A stretch of DNA of 57,889 bases from an uncultured Campylobacterales bacterium (GTDB taxonomy: Bacteria > Campylobacterota > Campylobacteria > Campylobacterales > Arcobacteraceae), in contig CAJQLJ010000032.1 of assembly GCA_905479135.1 (NCBI GenBank), forward strand, positions 1 through 57,889, written 5' to 3'. This document shows positions 10,674-18,587 of this stretch, piece by piece (within the stretch, counting starts at the first letter, position 1; the number at the start of each line of letters is the position of its first letter). The notes under the pieces are model-generated. The model was not told the DNA's origin. It saw nothing but the letters and a program-made list of their open reading frames with translations, and did no database searches. The position numbers were made by a program, and so were the translations under genes.

Positions 10674-11096
10674 TTAAATTGAGCTAAGCTTAGCTTTTAG
10701 GCTCTCATTAAATTGAGGCATAGAAGATACTAAAGAATCTCTTAGAGCTTTAGTTTCATCTTGTAAGTTTTTAGTAAACTCCGAAGATTTTGCATCTAAA
10801 TTAGATTTAGCACTTGCAAGTTTTGCATCAGCACTCTCTTTGGCTTCCTTATAGGCTTGTTCTCTAATAGCAGCCGCTTCTTTTTTTGCTTCAGCAATTA
10901 CATTATTTGCTTCTGCAATCATTCCATCTACATTTGCACCGTTTGACTTCGCGTCTTCTAAATCTTTTGAAATAGAAGATGCTCTATCATCCATATGCTT
11001 AAGTAATGGCTTGAATAGACAACTGTTTAGTCTAGCAAGAACTAAAAGAAAGATAACACCAGAGCTAAGCAATAATACAGGACTTATGTCTAACAT
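10674..11096 (-). CDS. atpF': F0 ATP synthase subunit b'
   Basis: The 140-residue protein has one N-terminal membrane helix (about residues 5-22) followed by an Ala/Lys/Glu-rich helix running to the end, matching b' (AtpF'/AtpX). It would pair with the next gene product, b, in the outer stalk. A strong GGAGG site precedes the ATG. The 113-base gap upstream (11097-11209) holds a short imperfect hairpin near 11119-11139 and AT-rich sequence that may carry an operon promoter. Subunits a and c are not in this window. Confidence 0.92.
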   Translation of the reverse strand: MLDISPVLLLSSGVIFLLVLARLNSCLFKPLLKHMDDRASSISKDLEDAKSNGANVDGMIAEANNVIAEAKKEAAAIREQAYKEAKESADAKLASAKSNLDAKSSEFTKNLQDETKALRDSLVSSMPQFNESLKAKLSSI

Positions 11097-11209
11097 TCAT
11101 TCCTCCATATTTTTTACAGTTTAGTTTAACTAAAACTCATATATTTTAGCAAAGATAAGTATAAAATTATATTAAAGGAAAAAATTAAATTGTAAATTTT
11201 TAGATTTTG

Positions 11210-12070
11210 TTACGAATGTGACTTAAAGTAAGTAGAAATCTTTTCTATATCCTCTTGTGAGTCAATTTCAATTTTCAAATAATTCTTCTCAACCTTTGTT
11301 TTTAGACCATTGGCTGCAAGTTTTGATATAATATTGCTAAGAGGCTCAAAATTAAAAGAAGTTTCCTTGATTTGTTTTTTAGGACTAGTATTATTTTTAT
11401 TTTTTAAGGCTTTTACAAGTTTTTCTGTTTCTCTAACTGATAGTTTTTGTCCAATCACTGAATCACAAACCATCTTCTGATTAATATCACTTAAACCTAA
11501 CATAATTTTTGCATGTCCTGCTGTAATTTTGTTATTTGCTAGAAGTTGTTGTGTGTATGAACTTAATTGTAATAATCTTAATGTATTTGTAATAGAAGTT
11601 CTGCTTTTAAAAACTTTTTTTGATAATTCTTCATGCGTAATATTGTGTTCATTAATCAATTGTGCATAAGAATAAGCTAATTCCACAATGTTTAAATCAT
11701 CTCTTTGAATATTTTCAATTAATGCAAATTCTCTGAGTTTAAAAGTATCAATATTTAATATAATTGATTTAATAGTATTTAATTTGGCTAACTTGTGAGC
11801 TCTTAGTCTTCTTTCTCCAGAAACTAGAGTAAAAGTAGCATCATCATTTTCTATTACAGTAATTGGTTGTAATAAACCATGCTCTTTAATAGATAAACTT
11901 AATTCTTCAAGTTTTTCTTCATCAAAGATTTTTCTTGGTTGATTTGGATTTGCTTGAATTAATGAAATATCTAAATCTGAAACTTTTGAAGTATAATCAT
12001 CAGTATTATTATTAACATATGCTGATTCAACTTCGCCTAGTAATTCGCCTAATCCTCTACCTAATGCCAT
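11210..12070 (-). CDS. parB: Chromosome-partitioning protein ParB/Spo0J
   Basis: The 286-residue protein has a ParB/sulfiredoxin-like N domain (about residues 30-120) with ANPNQPRKIFDEEKLEELS and the CTP-binding motif GERRLRAHKLA. A helix-turn-helix region (about 125-195) with THEELSKKVFKSRTSITNTLRLLQLS follows, then a C-terminal dimer domain. ParB is a CTP-switch clamp that loads at parS sites and works with ParA to segregate origins. I found no convincing parS site in this window. It lies 33 bases after parA. Confidence 0.95.
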   Translation of the reverse strand: MALGRGLGELLGEVESAYVNNNTDDYTSKVSDLDISLIQANPNQPRKIFDEEKLEELSLSIKEHGLLQPITVIENDDATFTLVSGERRLRAHKLAKLNTIKSIILNIDTFKLREFALIENIQRDDLNIVELAYSYAQLINEHNITHEELSKKVFKSRTSITNTLRLLQLSSYTQQLLANNKITAGHAKIMLGLSDINQKMVCDSVIGQKLSVRETEKLVKALKNKNNTSPKKQIKETSFNFEPLSNIISKLAANGLKTKVEKNYLKIEIDSQEDIEKISTYFKSHS

Positions 12071-12103
12071 AATTTTTCCTAGTTATAATATAATTTTTGT
12101 AAA

Positions 12104-12880
12104 TTATGCAGTAATTGCACGAGCAAGATTTGTATATGCTTTAGTACCACTAGCACTTGCATCATATAGCATGATTGGTTTTCCAAAACTTGGACTTTCT
12201 GCTAATTTTATATTACGTGGAATTACTACATATGAACTATCATCAATTTTAAATAATTTACTTTCAAAATGCTGTGCTAAATCTGCAAATACTTGTTTTG
12301 ATAAGTTGTTTTGAGATGAATACATAGTTGGAAGAAAGCCTCTAATTTGTAAAGTTTTATTTATTGTTTGTTTAACTAATTTAATTGTACTTAATAATTG
12401 TGCTAATCCTTCAAGTGCAAAAAATTCACACTGAATTGGTATAAGTACAGAATTAGATGCACTAAGTGTATTAATAGTAATTGGTCCTAATGCAGGTGGT
12501 GAATCGATGATAATATAATCATAATCTTTTTTGATTGGATCGATTTTTCTTTTTAAAACTAACTCTCTTTCTTTTGTATTTTTGTAAAATTCTTTTTCAA
12601 TTCCTACAAGTCCAATATTAGAAGGTGCCACTTTCAAGTTTTCTATTTCTGAATCTAAGATAATTTCACTTAATTCTTTTGTACCTAACATAACATGATA
12701 AATATTATATTGATATGTATCTCTATGAAATCCTAAAGATGTAGTTGCATTAGCTTGAGGATCAGCATCAATTAATAATACTCTTTTACCCTCTAATGCT
12801 AAAGCAGCACTTAAATTAACAGCAGTAGTAGTCTTTCCTACTCCACCTTTTTGATTAGCTATTGCTATAATTTCTGTCAT
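12104..12880 (-). CDS. parA: Chromosome-partitioning ATPase ParA/Soj
   Basis: The 258-residue deviant-Walker ATPase has the P-loop NQKGGVGKTTTAVNLS at residues 9-24 (signature Lys in KGGVGKT), the motif LLIDADPQANAT, and Walker B YIIIDSPPALG. It binds DNA nonspecifically as an ATP dimer and drives ParB-parS movement. The start overlaps the end of birA by four bases. The parA-parB pair immediately upstream of the atp genes is a conserved arrangement in this phylum. Confidence 0.96.
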   Translation of the reverse strand: MTEIIAIANQKGGVGKTTTAVNLSAALALEGKRVLLIDADPQANATTSLGFHRDTYQYNIYHVMLGTKELSEIILDSEIENLKVAPSNIGLVGIEKEFYKNTKERELVLKRKIDPIKKDYDYIIIDSPPALGPITINTLSASNSVLIPIQCEFFALEGLAQLLSTIKLVKQTINKTLQIRGFLPTMYSSQNNLSKQVFADLAQHFESKLFKIDDSSYVVIPRNIKLAESPSFGKPIMLYDASASGTKAYTNLARAITA

Positions 12881-13512
12881 CTTAAACTAAATACCTTTTT
12901 GTTATTTACATCTATAGAACCGTCACTGTTTAAAACAGCATTTTTTAATGATACTTTTTCATTATCTATGGTTGCTTGGAATTTTTGACTATGTTGAAAT
13001 TCTATCTTAAAACACTTGAAAATTTGCTTCCACAAATATTTACTTTCTAATTTATCAAAATAAGATTTTAAGATTTTATTCGAATTTATCTCTATATCCA
13101 ATTTCCCATATTCATTACTTACAGATTTTAAATTCAAACCTATTCCACAATATATTAAATTTTGTGTTATATTTGTAATACTTCCTCCGATTTTTTTTTC
13201 ATCAATATAAAAATCATTTGGCCACTTCAACCATACTTTTGAATTATTTTCTTCTAAAACTTCTTTTAAAATATATGAAAAATAAATTGAAGCACTTTGT
13301 AATGGTAGATCCATGGGTAAATCATTTTGAGATATTACAAAAGAGAAAAAAAGATTACCTTTTATTCCACTCCATGTATTTCCTCTACTACCAATTCCAT
13401 GTGTTTGATAATTTGTATAAATACACATAGCTTCTTCAAATGTATTATTTTTTATATGCTCTTTTAAATATGTGTGGGTTGATGCTACTTCATTTAACTT
13501 TATTATTTTCAT
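12877..13512 (-). CDS. birA: Biotin--[acetyl-CoA carboxylase] ligase, catalytic-only BirA
   Basis: The 211-residue BPL/LplA-family protein begins MKIIKLNEVASTHTYLKEH. The biotin-binding loop resembles the usual GRGR-type motif in the segment HGIGSRGNTW; catalytic WLKWPND and KKIGGSI motifs are present. It attaches biotin to the carboxyl-carrier protein of acetyl-CoA carboxylase. It lacks the N-terminal DNA-binding domain of E. coli BirA, so it should not act as a repressor. An in-frame ATG five codons upstream (13527) is possible; neither start has a good ribosome site. bioA is also in the window (37142-38413). Confidence 0.88.
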   Translation of the reverse strand: MKIIKLNEVASTHTYLKEHIKNNTFEEAMCIYTNYQTHGIGSRGNTWSGIKGNLFFSFVISQNDLPMDLPLQSASIYFSYILKEVLEENNSKVWLKWPNDFYIDEKKIGGSITNITQNLIYCGIGLNLKSVSNEYGKLDIEINSNKILKSYFDKLESKYLWKQIFKCFKIEFQHSQKFQATIDNEKVSLKNAVLNSDGSIDVNNKKVFSLR

Positions 13513-13540
13513 AATAATAGTATACATAATTACTTTACAA

Positions 13541-13559
13541 GATTATATTAAATATAATC
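13541..13559. promoter_or_regulatory. Palindrome carrying divergent -10 boxes for birA and the AEC permease
   Basis: GATTATATT-A-AATATAATC is a 9-bp perfect inverted repeat around one base. Each strand carries TATAAT: plus at 13553-13558, minus at 13542-13547. The two predicted starts would point away from each other, with each promoter's upstream region overlapping the other's start. This is inferred from sequence only. Confidence 0.5.
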
Positions 13560-13576
13560 CTTATAAAAAGGTTAAC

Positions 13577-14470
13577 ATGTTAGATCCAGTTTTACCAATA
13601 GCAATGTATCTTCTTTTAGGATATTTATTTAAAATAATCTTTCATGACAATTCAAAGCAATTAATTGAATTTGTTATATATTTTTCTCTTCCAGCAATTG
13701 TATTTTCAAAAATTTATCCCTTAGTACTAGATGAAAAAATACTTGGATTAGTCTTGATGTTTATAGGTTTTATTCTTTTTAACCTATGTCTTGCATATTT
13801 TATTGGTAAAATGATGAAATTAAATAGATTACTTCTTGCTACATTTATGATCATGTCAACATTTGGTAATACTTCATTTATTGGTTTTTCTTATATTGAT
13901 GCTTTTTATGGTCAAGATTATATTGTATATGGTTTAATTTATGATTTATTTGGCTCTTTCTTACTTTTAGTATCTCTTGGTATGTTTATAATAACTTGGG
14001 GTAGTGGTAGAAAAAATGATACTAAATCAATTTTAAAAAGTGTTTTATTATTCCCACCAAGTTTAATGTTTTTTATTACTGTATTTGCAAAGAATTTTGA
14101 CGTTCCAAATTTCTTAATATTAACAAGTGATACCTTAGGTGCAACACTAGTACCAATTGCAATGATTGCAATTGGTATGAAATTAGAGCTTAGAAATATT
14201 TTTGTAAAGTTTCATATAGTTTCAATGGCAATGTTATTAAAAATGATTATCGTTCCGATTATAATTTTAATCGGATTTCAAATGTTTTATGGAATTGATC
14301 AAACTTGGGTAAAAGTTACTATTATTGAAGTTGCAATGCCACCAATGACAATGGCAACTGTGTTAGCAATAAAAGGTGGGTTAGATGAAAAAGTTGCAGT
14401 AAATTCACTTGTACTTGGTGTACTATTAAGTTTAATTACAATTACAGCTTATACAACATATCTAGGATAA
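13577..14470 (+). CDS. AEC-family (auxin efflux carrier-like) permease
   Basis: The 297-residue, strongly hydrophobic protein has about ten predicted membrane helices in two repeats. It begins MLDPVLPIAMYLLLGYLFK and ends in a C-terminal half containing LGATLVPIAMIAIGMKLEL and MPPMTMATVLA, typical of AEC/AuxE permeases. Bacterial members move malate or related organic acids; the substrate here cannot be told. An open frame extends further upstream, but the ATG at 13577 has AGG nearby, matches the family N-terminus and leaves the divergent promoter free. It interrupts, on the opposite strand, the otherwise conserved fmt-birA neighbourhood. Confidence 0.87.
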   Translation: MLDPVLPIAMYLLLGYLFKIIFHDNSKQLIEFVIYFSLPAIVFSKIYPLVLDEKILGLVLMFIGFILFNLCLAYFIGKMMKLNRLLLATFMIMSTFGNTSFIGFSYIDAFYGQDYIVYGLIYDLFGSFLLLVSLGMFIITWGSGRKNDTKSILKSVLLFPPSLMFFITVFAKNFDVPNFLILTSDTLGATLVPIAMIAIGMKLELRNIFVKFHIVSMAMLLKMIIVPIIILIGFQMFYGIDQTWVKVTIIEVAMPPMTMATVLAIKGGLDEKVAVNSLVLGVLLSLITITAYTTYLG

Positions 14471-14481
14471 ATTATCCTAGA
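14461..14481. terminator. Palindrome over the stop codons of the AEC permease and fmt
   Basis: TCTAGGATAA / TTATCCTAGA is a 10-bp perfect inverted repeat around one central base, covering both stop codons of the convergent genes. It could fold as a short bidirectional stop, but neither side has a good U-run, so termination strength is uncertain. Confidence 0.45.
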
Positions 14482-15397
14482 CTAAAAGATCACCTTTTTC
14501 TAATCTCTGACCTCTTATATAATCAACTGAACTTAAGGCTTTTTTTGATGGAGCTTGTAGCGTTTTTATTCTTATACTACCTATTCTACAAGCAATTATA
14601 ATAGAGTCATTTTCAATTTCCAAAATGCTGCCTTCTGTATTAGAAGATATATTTTCAATTAAGCTTATATCTTTCAATTTTAAACCTGAAGGAAGAAATA
14701 CTCCAGGCCAATATGAGTAAGCTTTATATTTTAAGAAAAGTTTTTTTGCAGATTTAAAATCTACTAATCCATCATCTTTTTTTATTTTTTTACAAAAAGA
14801 AACTTCTGCTTCATTTTGTTTCATAGGTTTTATTTTATTAAAGTTATCTAAGGTTGTTATTGTTAAAGATGCAGCAATATCAGATAACTTGTCAAAAGCT
14901 TCTTGAACTTCCATAGTAGGAGTTATTTTTAAATATTGTAAAGCTAAAATATCACCTGAATCTAAGCCCTCTTCCATAAACATAGAAGTAACACCTGTAA
15001 AGTAATCATCATTTAAAAGTGATTCTTGAATGGGACTCGCACCTCTATATTTTGGTAATAAAGAAGCATGAAGATTTATACATGGAGCAATTTCTAAAAT
15101 TTCTTTTGGTAAAATTTGACCGTATGCAGCAACTATTATAAAATCAGGATTTAAATTTAGAATTTGTTTTGTAACTTCATCATTAGCTCTCAATTTTTCT
15201 GGTTGAAAAATAGGGATACTTAAATCTTTATCCAAGCAATATTGTTTAATGTGAGGTGCAGTTAGAATTTGTTTTCTTCCAAATGGTTTGTCAGGTTGAG
15301 TAAAAAGACCAATTACTTCATATGAACTGTTAATTAATTCTTTAAATATTCTAGTTGCATAATCTGGTGTTCCCATAAAAAGTATTTTTTTACTCAT
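14477..15397 (-). CDS. fmt: Methionyl-tRNA formyltransferase
   Basis: The 306-residue enzyme formylates initiator Met-tRNA. It begins KKILFMGTPDYATRIFKEL, has the catalytic-region motif INLHASLLPKYRGASPIQ (Asn/His for formyl transfer), GVTSMFMEEGLDSGDIL, and a C-terminal OB-fold domain with KAYSYWPGVF. Length is normal. It is 14 bases downstream of proB with an AAGGA ribosome site, last gene of the obgE-proB-fmt operon. Its partner deformylase (def) is at the other end of the window. Confidence 0.96.
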   Translation of the reverse strand: MSKKILFMGTPDYATRIFKELINSSYEVIGLFTQPDKPFGRKQILTAPHIKQYCLDKDLSIPIFQPEKLRANDEVTKQILNLNPDFIIVAAYGQILPKEILEIAPCINLHASLLPKYRGASPIQESLLNDDYFTGVTSMFMEEGLDSGDILALQYLKITPTMEVQEAFDKLSDIAASLTITTLDNFNKIKPMKQNEAEVSFCKKIKKDDGLVDFKSAKKLFLKYKAYSYWPGVFLPSGLKLKDISLIENISSNTEGSILEIENDSIIIACRIGSIRIKTLQAPSKKALSSVDYIRGQRLEKGDLLV

Positions 15398-15411
15398 AAT
15401 TTTCCTTAAAT

Positions 15412-16182
15412 TTAATTTTCAGTTTGAAAAATTGTACCACTTTTATGATTATCATAAAGTAAATAATCATAGGCATTTGTTAAATCAAAACCTGATGTTA
15501 AATACATTTTTTTGTTTCTTTTTATTAGAAAACTAGCAGCTTTAAGTTTTGTAACAATTCCACCTGTAGCAAACTCAGAATTAGGAGTGTGTTTCATTTG
15601 AAGTTCTTCTTCATCAATAGAATTAACAACTTTTAAAATTTTTGCATTTTTATTTTCATGAGGATTTGAATCATAGAAACCATCAACATCACTTAATATT
15701 GCAAGCATATCTGCATCAAAAAAGTAAGCTGCATGAGCACCTAGTTGATCATTGTCTCCAAATAAAAGTTCTTCATTTGCAATTACATCATTTTCATTTA
15801 TAATTGGTACGACATCATTCTCTAATAATATTTCCATTACAGCTTTTGCATTCTCAGATCTTTTTCTTGAATCAAAATCTTCTGCAACCAAAAGCATTTG
15901 AGCACATTTTATATCATGTTGTGCAAATCTTTTTTTGTAATATTTCATAAGTAAAGGTTGTCCAATAGCTGCAAGTGCTTGTCTATTTAGGATCTCTTTT
16001 CTATCTAAATTTAATTTAGTATTCCCAGCTGCAACTGCTCCAGAAGATACTAAAATTACTTGAAGATTTTTTTCTTCTTTTAATTTAGCTATAAAATCGA
16101 CTAAATTATTTAATCTACTAATAGCTAAAGTTGTATCTTCTCTTAATACAGCGCTACCAACTTTTATAACTAAACGTTTCAT
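15412..16182 (-). CDS. proB: Glutamate 5-kinase, short form without PUA domain
   Basis: The 256-residue amino-acid kinase begins [16 protein letters not shown], with the motif VSSGAVAAG, the substrate loop [10 protein letters not shown] and GDNDQLGA, and the C-terminal [11 protein letters not shown]. It makes glutamyl-5-phosphate, the first step of proline synthesis. The C-terminal PUA domain of E. coli ProB (367 residues) is absent, as in other Campylobacterota. The ATG overlaps the obgE stop, so the two are coupled. Confidence 0.93.
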   Translation of the reverse strand: MKRLVIKVGSAVLREDTTLAISRLNNLVDFIAKLKEEKNLQVILVSSGAVAAGNTKLNLDRKEILNRQALAAIGQPLLMKYYKKRFAQHDIKCAQMLLVAEDFDSRKRSENAKAVMEILLENDVVPIINENDVIANEELLFGDNDQLGAHAAYFFDADMLAILSDVDGFYDSNPHENKNAKILKVVNSIDEEELQMKHTPNSEFATGGIVTKLKAASFLIKRNKKMYLTSGFDLTNAYDYLLYDNHKSGTIFQTEN

Positions 16183-17270
16183 TTGTTTTGTTCTAATAAA
16201 TTATAAAGTGCAAAAGTAATAGATTTTGTATTTTTTCTAGTAACTGATGAAACCGGTAATACAAAAAATGGCTTACTATTGTCAAATCTTGAATAAGTTA
16301 AGTCTTGAACATAATACGGATAATCTTTATCAAATCCAAAATCATTTGAGTTAACACATTCTAAACCAATATCTGTGATAAATTGTTTAATATCTGATTC
16401 TAAATCTTCACCATAATACCCATCAATTTTGCTTAGTGCTATTGCATAGTTTCTTCCTGCTAATTCTGTAGAAAACTTTGCAACTTCTTCTTTTAGTACA
16501 TTATATTGATCAATCATTGTTCTATAATTTGCAACATCTACCATGAATAATAAAGTTTTAGTTCTTTCAATATGTTTTAAAAATTCTAATCCTAAGCCTC
16601 TACCATCCGCAGCACCATCAATAATACCAGGGATATCAGCCATTACAAATGAATTATAATCTCCTACTTCAACTACTCCTAATTTAGGAGTCAAAGTAGT
16701 AAATTCATAATTTGCAATTTCTGGATTTGCATTTGATGTAGTTGAAATTAATGTTGATTTACCAACATTTGGATATCCAACTAGTCCAACGTCTGCGATA
16801 AGTTTTAATTCTAATCTAATATTTTTACTAAGTCCTGGTAGACCTGGTTGAAAGTAAGTTGGTCTTTGATTTCTAGAGTTTTTAAAGTGTACATTACCAA
16901 GTCCACCTTTTCCACCTTCTAAAATTCTTACCTTTTCACCCTCTTTTACTAAGTCAAATAAAATATCTCCTGTATCATCATCAATAACTTGCGTCCCAGG
17001 AGGAACAATTAAAACTAAATGATCCGCAGATTTTCCTGTCATTCTAGATGACATTCCTGGTTTTCCACCATCAGCTTTAAATACTCTTCTACCTTTATAG
17101 TTTGATAGCGTATCAGTATTAGAATCTACTAAAAAGTAAACATCTCCACCTTTTCCACCATCTCCACCGTCTGGTCCACCTTTTGTAACAAACTTTTCTC
17201 TTCTAAAAGAGGCACAACCTTGTCCACCTTTTCCAGATGTCACATTGAATCTTGCATTATCTATAAACAT
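16179..17270 (-). CDS. obgE: Ribosome-assembly GTPase Obg/CgtA
   Basis: The 363-residue protein has the Gly-rich Obg fold (residues 1-~158, [29 protein letters not shown]), then a G domain with P-loop [29 protein letters not shown] and a SKID-type G4 motif. It binds the 50S subunit and connects ribosome assembly with growth state. The C-terminal part after the G domain is short. A terminator separates it from rpmA; the GAGG ribosome site and an AT-rich promoter region with an inverted repeat lie just upstream. Confidence 0.96.
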   Translation of the reverse strand: MFIDNARFNVTSGKGGQGCASFRREKFVTKGGPDGGDGGKGGDVYFLVDSNTDTLSNYKGRRVFKADGGKPGMSSRMTGKSADHLVLIVPPGTQVIDDDTGDILFDLVKEGEKVRILEGGKGGLGNVHFKNSRNQRPTYFQPGLPGLSKNIRLELKLIADVGLVGYPNVGKSTLISTTSNANPEIANYEFTTLTPKLGVVEVGDYNSFVMADIPGIIDGAADGRGLGLEFLKHIERTKTLLFMVDVANYRTMIDQYNVLKEEVAKFSTELAGRNYAIALSKIDGYYGEDLESDIKQFITDIGLECVNSNDFGFDKDYPYYVQDLTYSRFDNSKPFFVLPVSSVTRKNTKSITFALYNLLEQNK

Positions 17271-17286
17271 TTTAACCTCACTTTTG

Positions 17287-17329
17287 TGAAAAATAAAAAA
17301 TCAACTTTATATTAACTTTTTATTTTTCA
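17287..17329. repeat. 13-bp inverted repeat in the obgE promoter region
   Basis: TGAAAAATAAAAA (17287-17299) and its exact complement (17317-17329) enclose a 17-base segment containing a possible -10 (ATATAA-like on the minus strand). The repeat lies 17 bases before the obgE ATG. It is made almost only of A and T, so function as operator or leader hairpin is uncertain. Confidence 0.4.
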
Positions 17330-17343
17330 TTTTACTTAAATAA

Positions 17344-17377
17344 AAAAAGGGTGCCAGCATATGCTAACACCCTTTTT
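17344..17377 (-). terminator. Intrinsic terminator after rpmA
   Basis: Stem AAAAAGGGTG / CACCCTTTTT encloses a second small palindrome AGCATATGCT, and seven Ts follow on the minus strand. It sits 24 bases after the rpmA stop and closes the rplU-rpmA transcript, leaving obgE to its own promoter. Confidence 0.88.
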
Positions 17378-17400
17378 AAAGACATAAATAAAGTTCAGAA

Positions 17401-17655
17401 TTACGAAGCGTAAACTGAAACTTTTTTTCTTTTTTTATCTTTAACTTCGAATTTAACTACACCGTCAATTAAAGCATAAATTGTATGATCTTTACCGATA
17501 CCTACATTTTGACCTACGTGAACTTTAGTACCTCTTTGTCTGATAATAATGTTACCAGATCGTACTACTTCACCACCATATTTCTTAACACCAAGTCTTC
17601 TACCTGCTGAATCTCTGTTATTCTGCGTACTTCCTTGACCTTTCTTATGTGCCAT
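17401..17655 (-). CDS. rpmA: 50S ribosomal protein L27
   Basis: The 84-residue protein begins [28 protein letters not shown], the L27 signature, followed by [23 protein letters not shown]27 reaches toward the peptidyl-transferase centre. The N-terminus starts directly with AHKKG, so there is no Firmicutes-type cleavable extension. It is 26 bases after rplU with AAGGAG, ahead of a strong terminator. Confidence 0.98.
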   Translation of the reverse strand: MAHKKGQGSTQNNRDSAGRRLGVKKYGGEVVRSGNIIIRQRGTKVHVGQNVGIGKDHTIYALIDGVVKFEVKDKKRKKVSVYAS

Positions 17656-17681
17656 AGTTTATCTCCTTAACTTGATTGTGC

Positions 17682-17999
17682 TTATGCAGCGATTTTAGTA
17701 ATTCTAATTTTAGTGAAGCTTTTTCTAAAACCTCTTTTTAATTTAGAATCTTTTCTTCTTCTTTTTTTGTAAATGATAACTTTTTTATCTCTATTTACAC
17801 CTGTACCATCTAAAACTACTTCTGCTTCAACTTTAGCACTTGATACAGCATCACCTGTAACTAATTCACCGTTATTTACAGCTAATACATCAGTAATTTC
17901 TAAAGTTTCTTTTGCAGCTTTACCAGTATAATCAATGTCTAAGATATCACCCTCAGAAACTTTATACTGTTTTCCACCACATTTGATAATTGCGTACAT
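17682..17999 (-). CDS. rplU: 50S ribosomal protein L21
   Basis: The 105-residue protein begins [18 protein letters not shown] and contains [20 protein letters not shown], both diagnostic of L21. It binds 23S rRNA in the 50S subunit. It is the first gene of the rplU-rpmA pair, with an AGAGGA ribosome site and a leader of about 110 bases that contains repeated TTAACTT-type elements and a likely TAATAT -10. Confidence 0.97.
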   Translation of the reverse strand: MYAIIKCGGKQYKVSEGDILDIDYTGKAAKETLEITDVLAVNNGELVTGDAVSSAKVEAEVVLDGTGVNRDKKVIIYKKRRRKDSKLKRGFRKSFTKIRITKIAA

Positions 18000-18013
18000 T
18001 TTACTTCCTCTAA

Positions 18014-18056
18014 ATTAACTTCTCTTGTGTTAACTTCATTTTATTAATGTTAACTT
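18014..18056. repeat. Direct repeats in the rplU leader
   Basis: TGTTAACTT occurs exactly at 18028-18036 and 18048-18056 (20-base spacing), and a partial copy ATTAACTT lies at 18014-18021. All fall between the likely rplU -10 and its ribosome site. The spacing is near two helical turns. They could be binding sites or part of a leader RNA structure; the base composition makes chance a real option. Confidence 0.4.
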
Positions 18057-18114
18057 TATTTTGAACGGGAATATTACCTAAAGTTTGTTTAAACTTTCTT
18101 TAAGACAATTCCTT

Positions 18115-18498
18115 TTATCTGTAATCTGCTGCAATTGCCACACAGTCAACCATGATTAATGAATTTTGAGGTAAACCGTTTGTTGAAATTGTACTTCTTG
18201 CAGGTTTGTGATCACCAAATGCTTCAGCGAATAATACATTAACAATTCCAAAATGATCAATATTTTCTAAGTATACTGACACTTTAATAACTTGTTCCAT
18301 TCCACTATCTGCGTCTTCTAATAAAGTTCTTAAATTCGAAAGTACTTGTCTTGTTTGAATTTTTATGTCTCTTTCTACCATTGTACCATCTAAAGTTATT
18401 GGAACTTGAGCTGATGTATATACTAAACCATTAACTTTTACAGCAGGAGAATAAGGTCCAATTGCTGCTGGTAAATTATCACTTTGTACTAATTTCAT
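18115..18498 (-). CDS. ridA: RidA-family enamine/imine deaminase
   Basis: The 127-residue RidA/YjgF/UK114 protein has the family motifs AIGPYSPAVKVNGLVYTSAQ, RTLLEDADSGMEQVIKVSVYL and the C-terminal ARSTISTNGLPQNSLIMVDCVAIA, including the catalytic Arg. It hydrolyses reactive 2-aminoacrylate-type intermediates made by PLP enzymes. AGAGGA precedes the ATG. It follows dnaG by 89 bases and may have its own promoter there. Confidence 0.93.
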   Translation of the reverse strand: MKLVQSDNLPAAIGPYSPAVKVNGLVYTSAQVPITLDGTMVERDIKIQTRQVLSNLRTLLEDADSGMEQVIKVSVYLENIDHFGIVNVLFAEAFGDHKPARSTISTNGLPQNSLIMVDCVAIAADYR

Positions 18499-18587
18499 AT
18501 TTTTTCCTCTTGATATATTATAAACTTTTTTTGTATTCTACAAAAAATCATCTAGAATAAAAATTAAACATAAACACTAATTATAAA

